From NCBI GenBank assembly GCA_947629175.1, contig CANRCT010000008.1, forward strand, positions 1-64,000: DNA of 64,000 nucleotides. Direction: 5' to 3'. The translations under genes were made by a program, and so were the position numbers. Positions 48,855-59,689 of this stretch are shown here, piece by piece. Under the pieces are notes generated by a model. That model saw only the letters and a list, made by a program, of their open reading frames with translations, did no database searches and had not been told where the DNA came from. Source of the stretch: an uncultured Muribaculaceae bacterium. GTDB taxonomy: Bacteria; Bacteroidota; Bacteroidia; Bacteroidales; Muribaculaceae. How positions within the stretch are numbered: the stretch's first letter is position 1; every line of letters starts with the position of its first letter.

Positions 48855-49431
48855 CAGAGCGAATTAAAGTATTCCAGCAGCCGGGCCGTGGCGCGGCCGC
48901 GGTGGCTTATGGCATTTTTCTCTTCAGGAGTCATCGAGGCAAACGACTCGGTATATCCGTCGGGACGGAACACCGGATCGTAGCCGAATCCGCCGTCGCC
49001 GTCGCGCTCAGTCAGGATCTCACCGTCGACACGTCCCTCGAACACCTTCACCTCATCGCCCTCGGTGAGAGCGATAACGGTGGTGAAATGTGCCCTGCGG
49101 TCGGCCACCCCCTCCATACGGCTGAGCAGCAGATCCACGTTGGCCTGAGAGTCGTGACCCGGCCCTGCATAGCGGGCCGAATGCACGCCCGGCTCGCCGC
49201 CGAGCGCATCCACCATCAGGCCCGTATCGTCGGCGAAGCAGTCGTAGCCGTAGCGGTCGCGCACCCAGCGGGCCTTGGCTATGGCGTTGCCCTCGATTGT
49301 CGGCTCATTCTCGGGGATGTCGTCATGGCAGCCGATGTCGGCCAGCGAGAGTATCTCCAGTCTGTCGCCCGCTATCGCCCGAAGCTCTTCGAGTTTGTGA
49401 GCGTTGTTGGTGGCAAAAACGATCCTGCGCT

Positions 49432-49435
<4 letters not shown>
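48854..49435 (-). CDS. rdgB: RdgB/HAM1 family non-canonical purine NTP pyrophosphatase
   Basis: 193 residues. Family motifs: [12 protein letters not shown] at the start, [20 protein letters not shown] and SARYAG in the middle, [12 protein letters not shown], and [10 protein letters not shown] near the end. It hydrolyses dITP, ITP and XTP to the monophosphate and PPi, keeping these out of nucleic acids. Its start overlaps the leuS stop by four bases (ATGA). Confidence 0.94.
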
Positions 49436-52209
<2,774 letters not shown>

Positions 52210-52254
52210 TGTAGGATGTTATGTGTAAATTTCAGTTTCTTTCTTTGCCAGCTA

Positions 52255-52262
52255 CAAAATTA
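52255..52262 (-). promoter_or_regulatory. -7 box of leuS
   Basis: TAATTTTG on the minus strand, 45 bases upstream of ATG 52209. Confidence 0.6.
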
Positions 52263-52337
52263 ATCAAAAGTCGGCAAGCCGTCAAATTTTATCCGCGTGC
52301 CTTCGGGCGGCCGCCCGCTTTGCATACCGGCCGGATA

Positions 52338-52371
52338 CAAAAAAAGGAATGACGCACCTCACGGCGCATCA
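52338..52371 (-). terminator. Terminator after tRNA-Glu/rpsT
   Basis: TGACGCACC/GGCGCATCA (52350-52371) pair with two G-U pairs around a four-base loop. On the minus strand a CCTTTTTTT tract follows. It separates the rpsT unit from the leuS promoter. Confidence 0.65.
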
Positions 52372-52401
52372 GTCCAGAAACAATTAAGGGGGAAAATTAT
52401 G

Positions 52402-52473
52402 TAGCCCATAGGAGAATCGAACTCCTCTTTCAAGAATGAAAATCTTGCGTCCTAGCCGATAGACGAATGGGCC
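52402..52473 (-). tRNA. tRNA-Glu (TTC anticodon), copy 1
   Basis: Cloverleaf on the minus strand: acceptor GGCCCAT/ATGGGCT (first pair G-U), anticodon stem-loop CAAGATTTTCATTCTTG, T-arm GAGGAGTTCGATTCTCCT. CCA is not encoded. The sequence is identical to the copy at 52834-52905. Confidence 0.95.
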
Positions 52474-52539
52474 GGCCATGATTTCATCGGATGGCTGTCG
52501 CCTCAGAGCTGCCGCTCCGTGGCCTTGCAGTCCCCGCTA

Positions 52540-52797
52540 TCAGGCGCCGAGCTTGTTGATGTGGCGCGCGAGCTTGCTCTTGAGGTTGGATGCCTTGTTC
52601 TTCGAGATAGTGTTCTTGGCAGCCAGCTTGTCGAGCATCTTGGTGAGGCCTGTGAAAGCAGCCTGTGCCTCGGCCTTGTCGGTCATGGCGCGCAGACGGC
52701 GCACGGCGTTGCGGGCGGTCTTTGCGTAGTAGCGGTTGCGCAGACGGCGCGACTCGGTCTGACGGATTCTCTTCAGCGATGATTTGTGATTTGCCAT
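52540..52797 (-). CDS. rpsT: 30S ribosomal protein S20
   Basis: 85 residues: [20 protein letters not shown], then [11 protein letters not shown] and the C-terminal [12 protein letters not shown]-type basic helix ([19 protein letters not shown]). It is all-helical and very basic, as expected. It sits between two identical tRNA-Glu genes on the same strand, 36 bases after one and 66 before the other, so the three are probably one transcript. Confidence 0.95.
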   Translation of the reverse strand: MANHKSSLKRIRQTESRRLRNRYYAKTARNAVRRLRAMTDKAEAQAAFTGLTKMLDKLAAKNTISKNKASNLKSKLARHINKLGA

Positions 52798-52833
52798 TTC
52801 TTTATGTCAAAATTGTCGTGAATTTTTATTGGG

Positions 52834-52905
52834 TAGCCCATAGGAGAATCGAACTCCTCTTTCAAGAATGAAAATCTTGCGTCCTAGCCGATAGACGAAT
52901 GGGCC
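52834..52905 (-). tRNA. tRNA-Glu (TTC anticodon), copy 2
   Basis: Same cloverleaf as 52402-52473. The identity extends beyond the tRNA: 52833-52912 equals 52401-52480, 80 bases. Confidence 0.95.
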
Positions 52906-52943
52906 GGCCATGGCATTTCAAGCCGTCGGCTCAAAAGCGAGTG

Positions 52944-52951
52944 CAAATATA
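52944..52951 (-). promoter_or_regulatory. -7 box of the tRNA-Glu/rpsT/tRNA-Glu unit
   Basis: TATATTTG on the minus strand, 38 bases upstream of the tRNA-Glu copy 2 5' end. Confidence 0.6.
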
Positions 52952-53113
52952 CGCACTTTTCGCCAACTGGCAAAGAAAAAGGCCAAAAACTTGCATTTTC
53001 AGCCTTTTTCACCATATTTTCCCACCATTGGAAGCGATGGTGTCATCATCGTCTACGACACTTTCCCGGATCCGGGCCTACACCATCTCTATAATATGGT
53101 TATGTCTGAATTG

Positions 53114-53911
53114 TCAGAGCCTGATGTGGAGTACGCCGTCGCGATATTTCTGCAGCTCTTCCTCGATCATGGCGGCGGTGAACGTCGGATTATCAAGCGT
53201 CGCGTGGCCGTCGGTATAATTATTGAGATTGACCTCCTCGCCGAAACGAGCTCTGAAAGCCTCTATCACCCAAGCATAGGCATCCTCAATGGAATCAAAT
53301 CGATAACATTTATCCTTGAAAGGACCTCCCATTTTATATGTCATGACATATAGGTTCTGCCCCCCATTGTGAGTCCGTCCTCCGGAATATTCTTCCACAG
53401 TGGTGAGCCACATCTTGCCGTTCTTGATATTCTTGATGTTGAGTTTTGTGCCGGAAACCGTTATAAAATTCTCCCCGAGATCATAGTCACGGCTTATCAG
53501 GATTTCACTGTCACGATCTACCACTTTGGTCTTGATCAGCAGGCCAAGAGCCGTCGAAAAACGCGTCGGACCGTAGGCGCTGCTCCAGCGATTTATCATG
53601 GTGTACATCTTGCCCTCTTTGACTACGATGACATCAGGCCCGGGAATAGATCCGCCTACATAGTCCCTGTAATCGTACTGCTCCCAGTTATCGCCCGTCA
53701 GTTCATCCTTCCGATAGCTCTTTATTTCAGAGCGCGTCAGGGTTATATCCGAAGTGGGGATGACCAGATCGGCAAATGAACGCGAATTGTAATCAGGATC
53801 GGGAAGAAGAGGATTACGTGTGTCGAATGAAGGCTCGTCGGATGAACAAGAGCCCAACAGCGCCGTCGCCATAGAAGCCACGACAGCCATGATAATACCA
53901 GAGATTCTCAT
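53114..53911 (-). CDS. Hypothetical lipoprotein
   Basis: 265 residues with a lipoprotein signal ending in LLGSCSSDEP. I recognise no named family. The mature part is beta-rich and polar (DVIVVKEGKMYTMINRWSSA, FITVSGTKLNIKNIKNGKMW) with a helical segment near the C-terminus (IEDAYAWVIEAFRARFGEEV). It is monocistronic, with its own promoter at 53940-53947 and tRNA-Glu downstream. The base composition is a little lower in GC than the neighbours. Confidence 0.65.
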   Translation of the reverse strand: MRISGIIMAVVASMATALLGSCSSDEPSFDTRNPLLPDPDYNSRSFADLVIPTSDITLTRSEIKSYRKDELTGDNWEQYDYRDYVGGSIPGPDVIVVKEGKMYTMINRWSSAYGPTRFSTALGLLIKTKVVDRDSEILISRDYDLGENFITVSGTKLNIKNIKNGKMWLTTVEEYSGGRTHNGGQNLYVMTYKMGGPFKDKCYRFDSIEDAYAWVIEAFRARFGEEVNLNNYTDGHATLDNPTFTAAMIEEELQKYRDGVLHIRL

Positions 53912-53939
53912 AATGATTGGAGAGTTAGATGTTATTTTG

Positions 53940-53947
53940 CAAATATA
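53940..53947 (-). promoter_or_regulatory. -7 box of the hypothetical lipoprotein
   Basis: TATATTTG on the minus strand, 28 bases upstream of the start codon at 53911. Confidence 0.6.
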
Positions 53948-54100
53948 CGATCTTTATCTATTGGAAACAACCTCATGGAACGCTTTAACAAATATGGCAT
54001 TCTATTTCTATCGTTTAATATCTATTGCGAGACGAATTATCATAACATCAAAATTGAAATGCTCCTTAAGCAAACACGATGTAATGACTGTGCCTGATTG

Positions 54101-54144
54101 AACTGCACCCCAAAAGTTTCATATCAGACTTTTGGGGTGCAGTT
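54101..54144. repeat. 44-base perfect palindrome, possible insertion-sequence end remnant
   Basis: AACTGCACCCCAAAAGT (54101-54117) and ACTTTTGGGGTGCAGTT (54128-54144) are exact inverted copies around a ten-base centre, TTCATATCAG. 'CTGCACCCCAAAAGT' resembles terminal inverted repeats of IS3/IS150-type elements, so two IS ends joined together are possible; it could equally be a terminator for nagA. The rest of 53948-54218 is A/T-rich and has no gene I can support. Confidence 0.6.
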
Positions 54145-54218
54145 AAGAGTGATCCAAATGGAACATCATGACGCTGTCTCGCACAAATCGGGCATCACTA
54201 TCTGCCCGGGACGCATGG

Positions 54219-55382
54219 TCAGAGGGTGTTGGTGCCCTCCACGAGCTTGCCCTGGGCCCAGACGGCGCGCAGGTTGACGTCGGAGTCGAGGATCATGATG
54301 TCGGCGTCCTTGTCCTTTGCGAGCGAGCCTTTGCGGTCATATACGCCCATAATCTTGGCGGGAGTCTCCGAAGCCATGCGCACGGCGTCGTCAAGAGGTA
54401 TGTCAGCCTTCTGCACGAGAGTGCGGATCAGGCGGTCCATCGTGGCGATGCTGCCTGCGAGCGCCGAACGGTCGGACAGCTTGCACACGCCGTCCTCTAT
54501 GATCACGCGCGGATCGAATGCCTCGGCGTCCTCGGCGCATGCGCATGCAAGAGCGTCGGTGATCACGCAGGCGCGCTCCACGCCCTTGATCTTGTAGACG
54601 AGGCGCAGTATCGTGGCCGGCACATGGATGCCGTCGGCCACTACCTCCACCGTCATGTCGTCGATCAGGTAGATGCTCTCCACGGTGCCCTCGTATTTGT
54701 ATTCGCGACGCTTGTGGAAGCCCGGCATGGCGTTGTAGAAGTGGGTGGCGTGGCTGTAGCCCGACTCCCATGCCGACTGGATGTCCTCATACTCGGCCTG
54801 AGTGTGGGCCACCGACGCGAGGATACCCTTGCCGCTGATATATTTGCCGAACTGCATGGCTCCGGGAAGCTCAGGAGCGGCATCCCAGCGCTTGATACAC
54901 TTCCACTGCTCCACGATGGGGATATACTCCTTCGGATCCGGATTCTTGATATACTCCGGCATCTGGCCGCCGGCCATCGCCTGGTTGAGGTAATGTCCTT
55001 CGAGATGCAGCCCGAGCACAGGGCTGTTGGGCTCCGCCATCATGCGGGTGCACGTGTCGGCGGCACGGTTGATCATCTCCACCGACGAGCTCGACAGAGT
55101 AGGGAAGATACTCGTCGATCCGTGTTTCATGTGCGTCTCGATAGCCTTGCGGAAAGCCTCCTCGGTGCCCTCCATGAAGTCGCGTCCGCCGCCGCCGTGG
55201 CAGTGTATCTCCACTCCGCCGGGCACCACGTACATGCCCTTGGCATCAAACAGCTCGGCGCCTATCACAGCCAGGTCGCAGTTGGTAACTTCGAGGATTT
55301 TGTCGTCGCGCATAAGCACGCTGCCGTCCTTCAGCCATCCCTGTGGCGTCAGGATTTTTGCATTGATTATCTGGGTAAGCAT
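54219..55382 (-). CDS. nagA: N-acetylglucosamine-6-phosphate deacetylase
   Basis: 387 residues from ATG 55382; the ORF extends to 55457 but the promoter lies inside that extension. An amidohydrolase barrel is clear: GGVEIHCHGGGGRDFMEG (first metal/His motif), LGLHLEGHYLN (metal-binding Glu), LASVAHTQAE and YSHATHFYNAMPG (His ligands), and VITDALACAC (catalytic Asp). It converts GlcNAc-6-P to GlcN-6-P plus acetate, for amino-sugar use or cell-wall recycling. No nagB is adjacent. Confidence 0.92.
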   Translation of the reverse strand: MLTQIINAKILTPQGWLKDGSVLMRDDKILEVTNCDLAVIGAELFDAKGMYVVPGGVEIHCHGGGGRDFMEGTEEAFRKAIETHMKHGSTSIFPTLSSSSVEMINRAADTCTRMMAEPNSPVLGLHLEGHYLNQAMAGGQMPEYIKNPDPKEYIPIVEQWKCIKRWDAAPELPGAMQFGKYISGKGILASVAHTQAEYEDIQSAWESGYSHATHFYNAMPGFHKRREYKYEGTVESIYLIDDMTVEVVADGIHVPATILRLVYKIKGVERACVITDALACACAEDAEAFDPRVIIEDGVCKLSDRSALAGSIATMDRLIRTLVQKADIPLDDAVRMASETPAKIMGVYDRKGSLAKDKDADIMILDSDVNLRAVWAQGKLVEGTNTL

Positions 55383-55403
55383 GGATTGAATGGTATTAAG
55401 CCA

Positions 55404-55411
55404 CAAATTTA
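55404..55411 (-). promoter_or_regulatory. -7 box(es) of nagA
   Basis: TAAATTTG on the minus strand, 22 bases upstream of ATG 55382. A second identical box lies at 55418-55425, giving two possible start sites. Confidence 0.55.
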
Positions 55412-55518
55412 ACCAAACAAATTTATGATTTAATCTGTTGTCATTGATTTTTAACACAAAATAATCAAATTCCCATCCACGGCTTTAATCCTCAGCGTCT
55501 GTAGGCCTGACTTGAATT

Positions 55519-58026
55519 CTAATCGCCCACCACACCGCCGGCATAACCGCCATCAGCCTCGCCGCCGGCAGTAAGCATCGGAATGTTCCTGTCCATCCAT
55601 TCAAGCCGGTGGAGATAGGCATCCTTCAGCCGCTTCACGCTCTCCTGATGCGACAGCGACGCATCCAGATTAACATCTATATAACCATAAATGGGCCATT
55701 GCTGGCAGTCAGCTTCAGCCGACTCACTGATCAAACCATATTTCAGGTCGATATATGCCGGAATCTCATCAAGTTTCGGCTTGATCTCCTGCCATCGCGT
55801 CTTGACGCGCGCCACGAAATCGCTGTTACTGAACAGATAACCATACCATATCGCATTTTTAATGAGCCAATCATCGGGATATATTCCAAGCGAGAATGTC
55901 GCATAGTCAAAATCCCATATCGGGCCGGCGAACAGAGTGCCGCTTCTCTTTTTGTACATATACGAGCTTTTAGGCCAGCCCGGCTCGCCGTTTTGTGTCA
56001 GCTCATGCACTATCCACCAGTCGATATACGAATCGACGTTGATCTTTTGCTTTATCTCGTCGAAAGTCGCGGTACCCGACTTGAGCAGAGTCTCCACCTC
56101 ACCGAAGTAGGATTCTATGTAAGCGAGCTGCTCCGCCGGCACATTCTCGTCGGGCGATTTGAGATTGACCGGCAGAGCGCACACCGGCGACCGGAATTTA
56201 TACAGCTCATCGAAATATGTATCCAGCTCAAGCAGATATCCGCCTGTCACCGCAGGAGCGCTGATATCGGCATTCTCCAGTTCATCTATGTTCACCCTTA
56301 CAGGATCGATCTTTATCTGTTCGCAAAGATAGTAGTTGCCCACCATAGCGCCGTTGAACACCAGATCAACAAACTCTCCCTTCGGAGTCCATTCCAGACC
56401 ACCGCCTACGGCGCCGATCTTCCGGCCTATCTCTAAAGCCACATCATTGCGGAGCAGCGTGCGGTCGAGATAGTTGGCGAGCAGACACCAGCGCTTGTGG
56501 GCCGGCATGCCGAGCACATCCGACTTCTTGTCGAGCTTTATCGCGTAAGGCTTCTTGGGATGCACCCACGTGCTGTTGCCGCGCCCCTTCACCTGCATCT
56601 TCTCAAACGCGACCGCCTTTGCTGTATTGCCTATATGCATCTCCGACTTCTTCACCCAGTCGTCCTTGCTCAATACCGGCTCGGGAGTGCGGACAAACAC
56701 TACCGGAAGGTTGGAGAAATACGGCGTAAGCGTGTATTCCTTCGACTCCCCTGACGATGACCTGACGACGATTTTAGCCGGCACGGAGAGATCGATCGTC
56801 GATGCTCCCCGCCCTTCGGGCTCTGCCGACGGCATTTCCAGCTCTGCCCCGTCGCAGCTCACTTCATATGGCAGCGCATGCAGATCGCAGGCGCCATAAG
56901 GCAGCTTCACCTTGAATCCGTCATCGCCGTCAGGCTCAGCGTCGACGCCGCCCACCGACAGCGCCGTGATCGACGTGCCGGCTCCGGCAGCTACGCCGAA
57001 CGGCGCGGATGTGACATATTGCGTCGTCCCCTCGTCGGTATAGGAGTAGACCAGAGCCACCTTCTGCATCGGAGTCATGTCAGCCTCGGATTCCAGCCTG
57101 ATCGTCGCCACGTATTGCCCGGCGAGAGGATCGGAATTTTCGTCGGTATATTTCTCCACCGACACGATTTTCACTCCCTTCGCCACTCTGACCGGATCGA
57201 CATCAGCCCGCGACAGCGGCGTGAAGTCGTCGAGCCGGAGATTGGGATTATCGCCATCAGTCACGAAATTGACAAACGCGCCCGACGGATTTACCCGGAA
57301 CACGAGCCTCGCATCACTGCCCGCGCCTACCGCTAACTGATCGGCCATGACTATGATCGATGACGGCCTGGCCACAGACAGATTGAAACTAAACTCCGTG
57401 CCGTCGGCCATAGTAAGAGTAATGATACCCGACACTTCATCTTTCACGATCGACTTGACTACCGCGGCCGGGCTGGCGCTGTGCAATGTCACGATGCGCT
57501 CCACCACCGTCGACGGATCGCTCGGGGAATACAGTTCAAACGCATAATACCCCTCAGCCGTCACCACTACTCTCACGCACATGCCATCCTTGCCGGCTGC
57601 CGCCACCGGCATCTCGTCGCTGCCGGTTATCTTGACAAATGTAGCGCCGTTGTCGTACGACACAGCCCAGTGCCCCTCATCATCAATAGCTACAATCGGA
57701 CGCTCGCCATCCTTGCCGTCGGCCCCGTCTTTGCCGTCATTGCCATCTTTTCCGTCACTGCCGTCTGCGCCATCCTTGCCGTCGCGAATCACCACGGAAG
57801 TGCCGTCGGTAAACAATATCGTCGTCTTGCCCGATTCGCTCGAAACGCCCGAAATGGTCTTGCCATCGTCAAAAGCCTGCTGCAATTTGCCTATCGCCGA
57901 TTCAAGCGCGCTGACCCTATCGTCCAGATTGGCCAGTCGGTCATCGTTATCATCGCACGACGTCACCAGCGGACAGAACAACAATGTCATGACAGCGCAA
58001 ATCAGGCCACAATTCCTTAATAACAT
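55519..58026 (-). CDS. CotH-kinase family lipoprotein with DUF4988-like and collagen-like N-terminus
   Basis: 835 residues. The lipoprotein signal ends in PLVTSCDD. Next are a short coiled coil (RLANLDDRVSALESAIGKLQ) and the 'TILFTDGTSVVIRDG' strand typical of DUF4988, then nine collagen-like Gly-X-Y triplets rich in KDG/ADG (about residues 82-108). After beta-sandwich regions, a CotH kinase-like domain spans about 455-790: KGRGNSTWVHPKKPYAIKLD, ANYLDRTLLRNDVALEIG, GNYYLCEQIKID and GPIWDFDYA. CotH proteins are atypical kinases of spore coats and are widespread in gut Bacteroidota as surface proteins; activity here is untested. The promoter is at 58073-58080. Confidence 0.85.
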   Translation of the reverse strand: MLLRNCGLICAVMTLLFCPLVTSCDDNDDRLANLDDRVSALESAIGKLQQAFDDGKTISGVSSESGKTTILFTDGTSVVIRDGKDGADGSDGKDGNDGKDGADGKDGERPIVAIDDEGHWAVSYDNGATFVKITGSDEMPVAAAGKDGMCVRVVVTAEGYYAFELYSPSDPSTVVERIVTLHSASPAAVVKSIVKDEVSGIITLTMADGTEFSFNLSVARPSSIIVMADQLAVGAGSDARLVFRVNPSGAFVNFVTDGDNPNLRLDDFTPLSRADVDPVRVAKGVKIVSVEKYTDENSDPLAGQYVATIRLESEADMTPMQKVALVYSYTDEGTTQYVTSAPFGVAAGAGTSITALSVGGVDAEPDGDDGFKVKLPYGACDLHALPYEVSCDGAELEMPSAEPEGRGASTIDLSVPAKIVVRSSSGESKEYTLTPYFSNLPVVFVRTPEPVLSKDDWVKKSEMHIGNTAKAVAFEKMQVKGRGNSTWVHPKKPYAIKLDKKSDVLGMPAHKRWCLLANYLDRTLLRNDVALEIGRKIGAVGGGLEWTPKGEFVDLVFNGAMVGNYYLCEQIKIDPVRVNIDELENADISAPAVTGGYLLELDTYFDELYKFRSPVCALPVNLKSPDENVPAEQLAYIESYFGEVETLLKSGTATFDEIKQKINVDSYIDWWIVHELTQNGEPGWPKSSYMYKKRSGTLFAGPIWDFDYATFSLGIYPDDWLIKNAIWYGYLFSNSDFVARVKTRWQEIKPKLDEIPAYIDLKYGLISESAEADCQQWPIYGYIDVNLDASLSHQESVKRLKDAYLHRLEWMDRNIPMLTAGGEADGGYAGGVVGD

Positions 58027-58072
58027 AAAATAAAATTCTGATTGGTTTATATTTGTAGATTTGCCTTGTCGG

Positions 58073-58080
58073 CAAAGATA
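58073..58080 (-). promoter_or_regulatory. -7 box of the CotH gene
   Basis: TATCTTTG on the minus strand, 46 bases upstream of the start at 58026. A G8 tract (58102-58109) lies 21 bases further upstream, in the -33 region. Confidence 0.6.
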
Positions 58081-58101
58081 ATTAAAAAAGGATAAATAAT
58101 A

Positions 58102-58109
58102 GGGGGGGG
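58102..58109. repeat. G8 homopolymer in the CotH promoter region
   Basis: Eight consecutive G on the plus strand within an otherwise A/T-rich segment. It lies roughly where the -33 element of the CotH promoter would be, a position where length changes could alter promoter spacing. Confidence 0.8.
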
Positions 58110-58252
58110 TAGTTAAATTCTGTTAACTCCATTTCGTTTTCACCTTTTCTGCAGGACAATTCCCCTCTAACGGCTTATCCATCCTCTCCGCACAGAAATG
58201 AGAGAACGGCAAAAAAAGCATGTATCCGGGCGTCATTTCCGGAATTTTTGGC

Positions 58253-58260
58253 TATCTTCG
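58253..58260 (+). promoter_or_regulatory. -7-like box directly before the TPM gene
   Basis: TATCTTCG, one mismatch from TAnnTTTG, ends four bases before ATG 58265. If used, the transcript would be leaderless. Confidence 0.4.
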
Positions 58261-58264
58261 CCGC

Positions 58265-59521
58265 ATGAAACGGATATTATTAATAATGACGACGGTAGCT
58301 CTCGCCGTCGCGTCGGCCCTGGCGGCATACTCCCCGGCCGACATACCCAATGTGCACAAAGCAAACCGCACTCGCTACGTCACCAACCCCGACGGAGTGT
58401 TGTCGCGACAGGCCGAAGAGCGGCTCGACTCGCTGCTCGGCGCCGTGTGGCAGGCCACCTCGGCCGAAGTGGTAGTGGTGGCCGTCGACTCGATCGAAGG
58501 GGCCGACATCGACTCATTCGCCACCGAGCTCTTCTCGCTCTGGGGCATAGGAAAGAAAGACAATGACAACGGCCTCCTCATACTCATATCGAGAGGCGAC
58601 CGTCGCGCCACGCTCCGCACCGGCTACGGACTCGAAGGGGCGCTCCCCGACGCCGTCTGCGGCCGGATAATCCGCGGCGACATGGCCCCACGCTTCCGCG
58701 AAGGCGACTACGACGGGGGCACGCTCGCGGCCGTGGGCAGCGTGGCCGGTCGCCTCGGAGCGCCCGATGTGGCCGACGAGATCCGCTCGCGCTACGCCAA
58801 CGATTCCCGGCGGCCGGCCGAAGAAGAGGACTTCTCCGGACTTGTCGACTGGCTCGCGACCATGGCCGCCGTGATGACCCTCATTTCCCTCGGGCTTTAC
58901 CTCTGGCGAAGCCGTTCCACCCGGCGCATGCCCACTCTTGAGCACTACCGCAGCCTCAAGGAGCTCCGTGTGCCGCTGCTATGCCTGTCGGCCCTCGGCG
59001 CAGGAGTGCCTCTGCTCGTCTACTGGATGCTCTCACGCAAGATGAAGCGGGTGCGCGACCACTCGCGCCCCTGCCCCAACTGCGGCACGCAGATGGAGCG
59101 CCTCCCCGAAGACAAGGACAACGAATACCTCACGCCGGCACAGGACACCGAGGAGCGCATCAATTCCGTCGACTACGACGTATGGCTCTGCCCCGCATGC
59201 GGCGAGACCGACATCATACCCTACGTCAACGATCAGGCCGCCTACACCGTGTGCCCCCGCTGTCATGCCCGCGCATGCATCCTGACGGCCGACCGAGTGG
59301 TGGTGCCGCCCACCGTAAGCCGCGAGGGGCAGGGAGTTAAGGTCTACTCATGCCGCAGCTGCGGATTCCAGCACAACCGTCCTTACTCCATTCCCCGGCG
59401 TCAGCCGCCGGTAGTGATCATTCCTCCGGGCGGAGGAAGCGGATTCGGAGGAGGAGGATTCTCCGGCGGCAGCTTCGGCGGAGGCATGACCGGCGGAGGA
59501 GGAGCCTCCGGAGGCTGGTAA
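58265..59521 (+). CDS. TPM-domain membrane protein with zinc ribbons and Gly-rich tail
   Basis: 418 residues from ATG 58265 (MKRILLIMTTVALAVASALA, a signal peptide). Residues about 35-165 are the TPM domain: RYVTNPDGVLSRQAEERLDS, SAEVVVVAVDSIEG, LFSLWGIGKKDNDNGLLILI, RRATLRTGYGLEGALPD. Two TM helices follow (near 205-225 and 255-275). Several CXXC pairs suggest zinc ribbons (CPNCGTQM, CPACGETD, CPRCHA, CRSCGFQ). The tail is Gly-rich (GGGSGFGGGGFSGGSFGGG), as is usual for TPM proteins. Proposed roles include phosphatase activity and photosystem repair elsewhere; here the function is unknown. Confidence 0.88.
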   Translation: MKRILLIMTTVALAVASALAAYSPADIPNVHKANRTRYVTNPDGVLSRQAEERLDSLLGAVWQATSAEVVVVAVDSIEGADIDSFATELFSLWGIGKKDNDNGLLILISRGDRRATLRTGYGLEGALPDAVCGRIIRGDMAPRFREGDYDGGTLAAVGSVAGRLGAPDVADEIRSRYANDSRRPAEEEDFSGLVDWLATMAAVMTLISLGLYLWRSRSTRRMPTLEHYRSLKELRVPLLCLSALGAGVPLLVYWMLSRKMKRVRDHSRPCPNCGTQMERLPEDKDNEYLTPAQDTEERINSVDYDVWLCPACGETDIIPYVNDQAAYTVCPRCHARACILTADRVVVPPTVSREGQGVKVYSCRSCGFQHNRPYSIPRRQPPVVIIPPGGGSGFGGGGFSGGSFGGGMTGGGGASGGW

Positions 59522-59608
59522 GCACCGGCCTCCCAGCCGACCCCCGGAGCCGACACACGACAACGGCGGTCATATCTCCCGGCCGACCCCTGACAGAAAT
59601 CAACAAAA

Positions 59609-59640
59609 GCGGCAGACTCATTGCGAGTCTGCCGCCTTCA
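59609..59640. terminator. Bidirectional terminator between the TPM gene and susD
   Basis: GCGGCAGACTC (59609-59619) pairs perfectly with GAGTCTGCCGC (59625-59635). Plus-strand tail CTTCAGTTTT; minus-strand tail TTTTGTTG. It serves the convergent TPM and SusD transcripts. Confidence 0.7.
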
Positions 59641-59689
59641 GTTTTATAGAACTTATGCTTAGAGTAGCCTTAAGCTTGCGTCAGGGATA

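Noticed and set aside
53820-54101. 93-codon plus-strand frame overlapping the hypothetical lipoprotein start
   Set aside because: It spans the lipoprotein promoter and an A/T-rich intergenic region, without a promoter or family resemblance.
57707-57787. Short tandem GCC/GTC-rich repeats considered as a CRISPR or minisatellite
   Set aside because: They are codons of the collagen-like Gly-X-Y segment of the CotH protein, in frame and without spacers.
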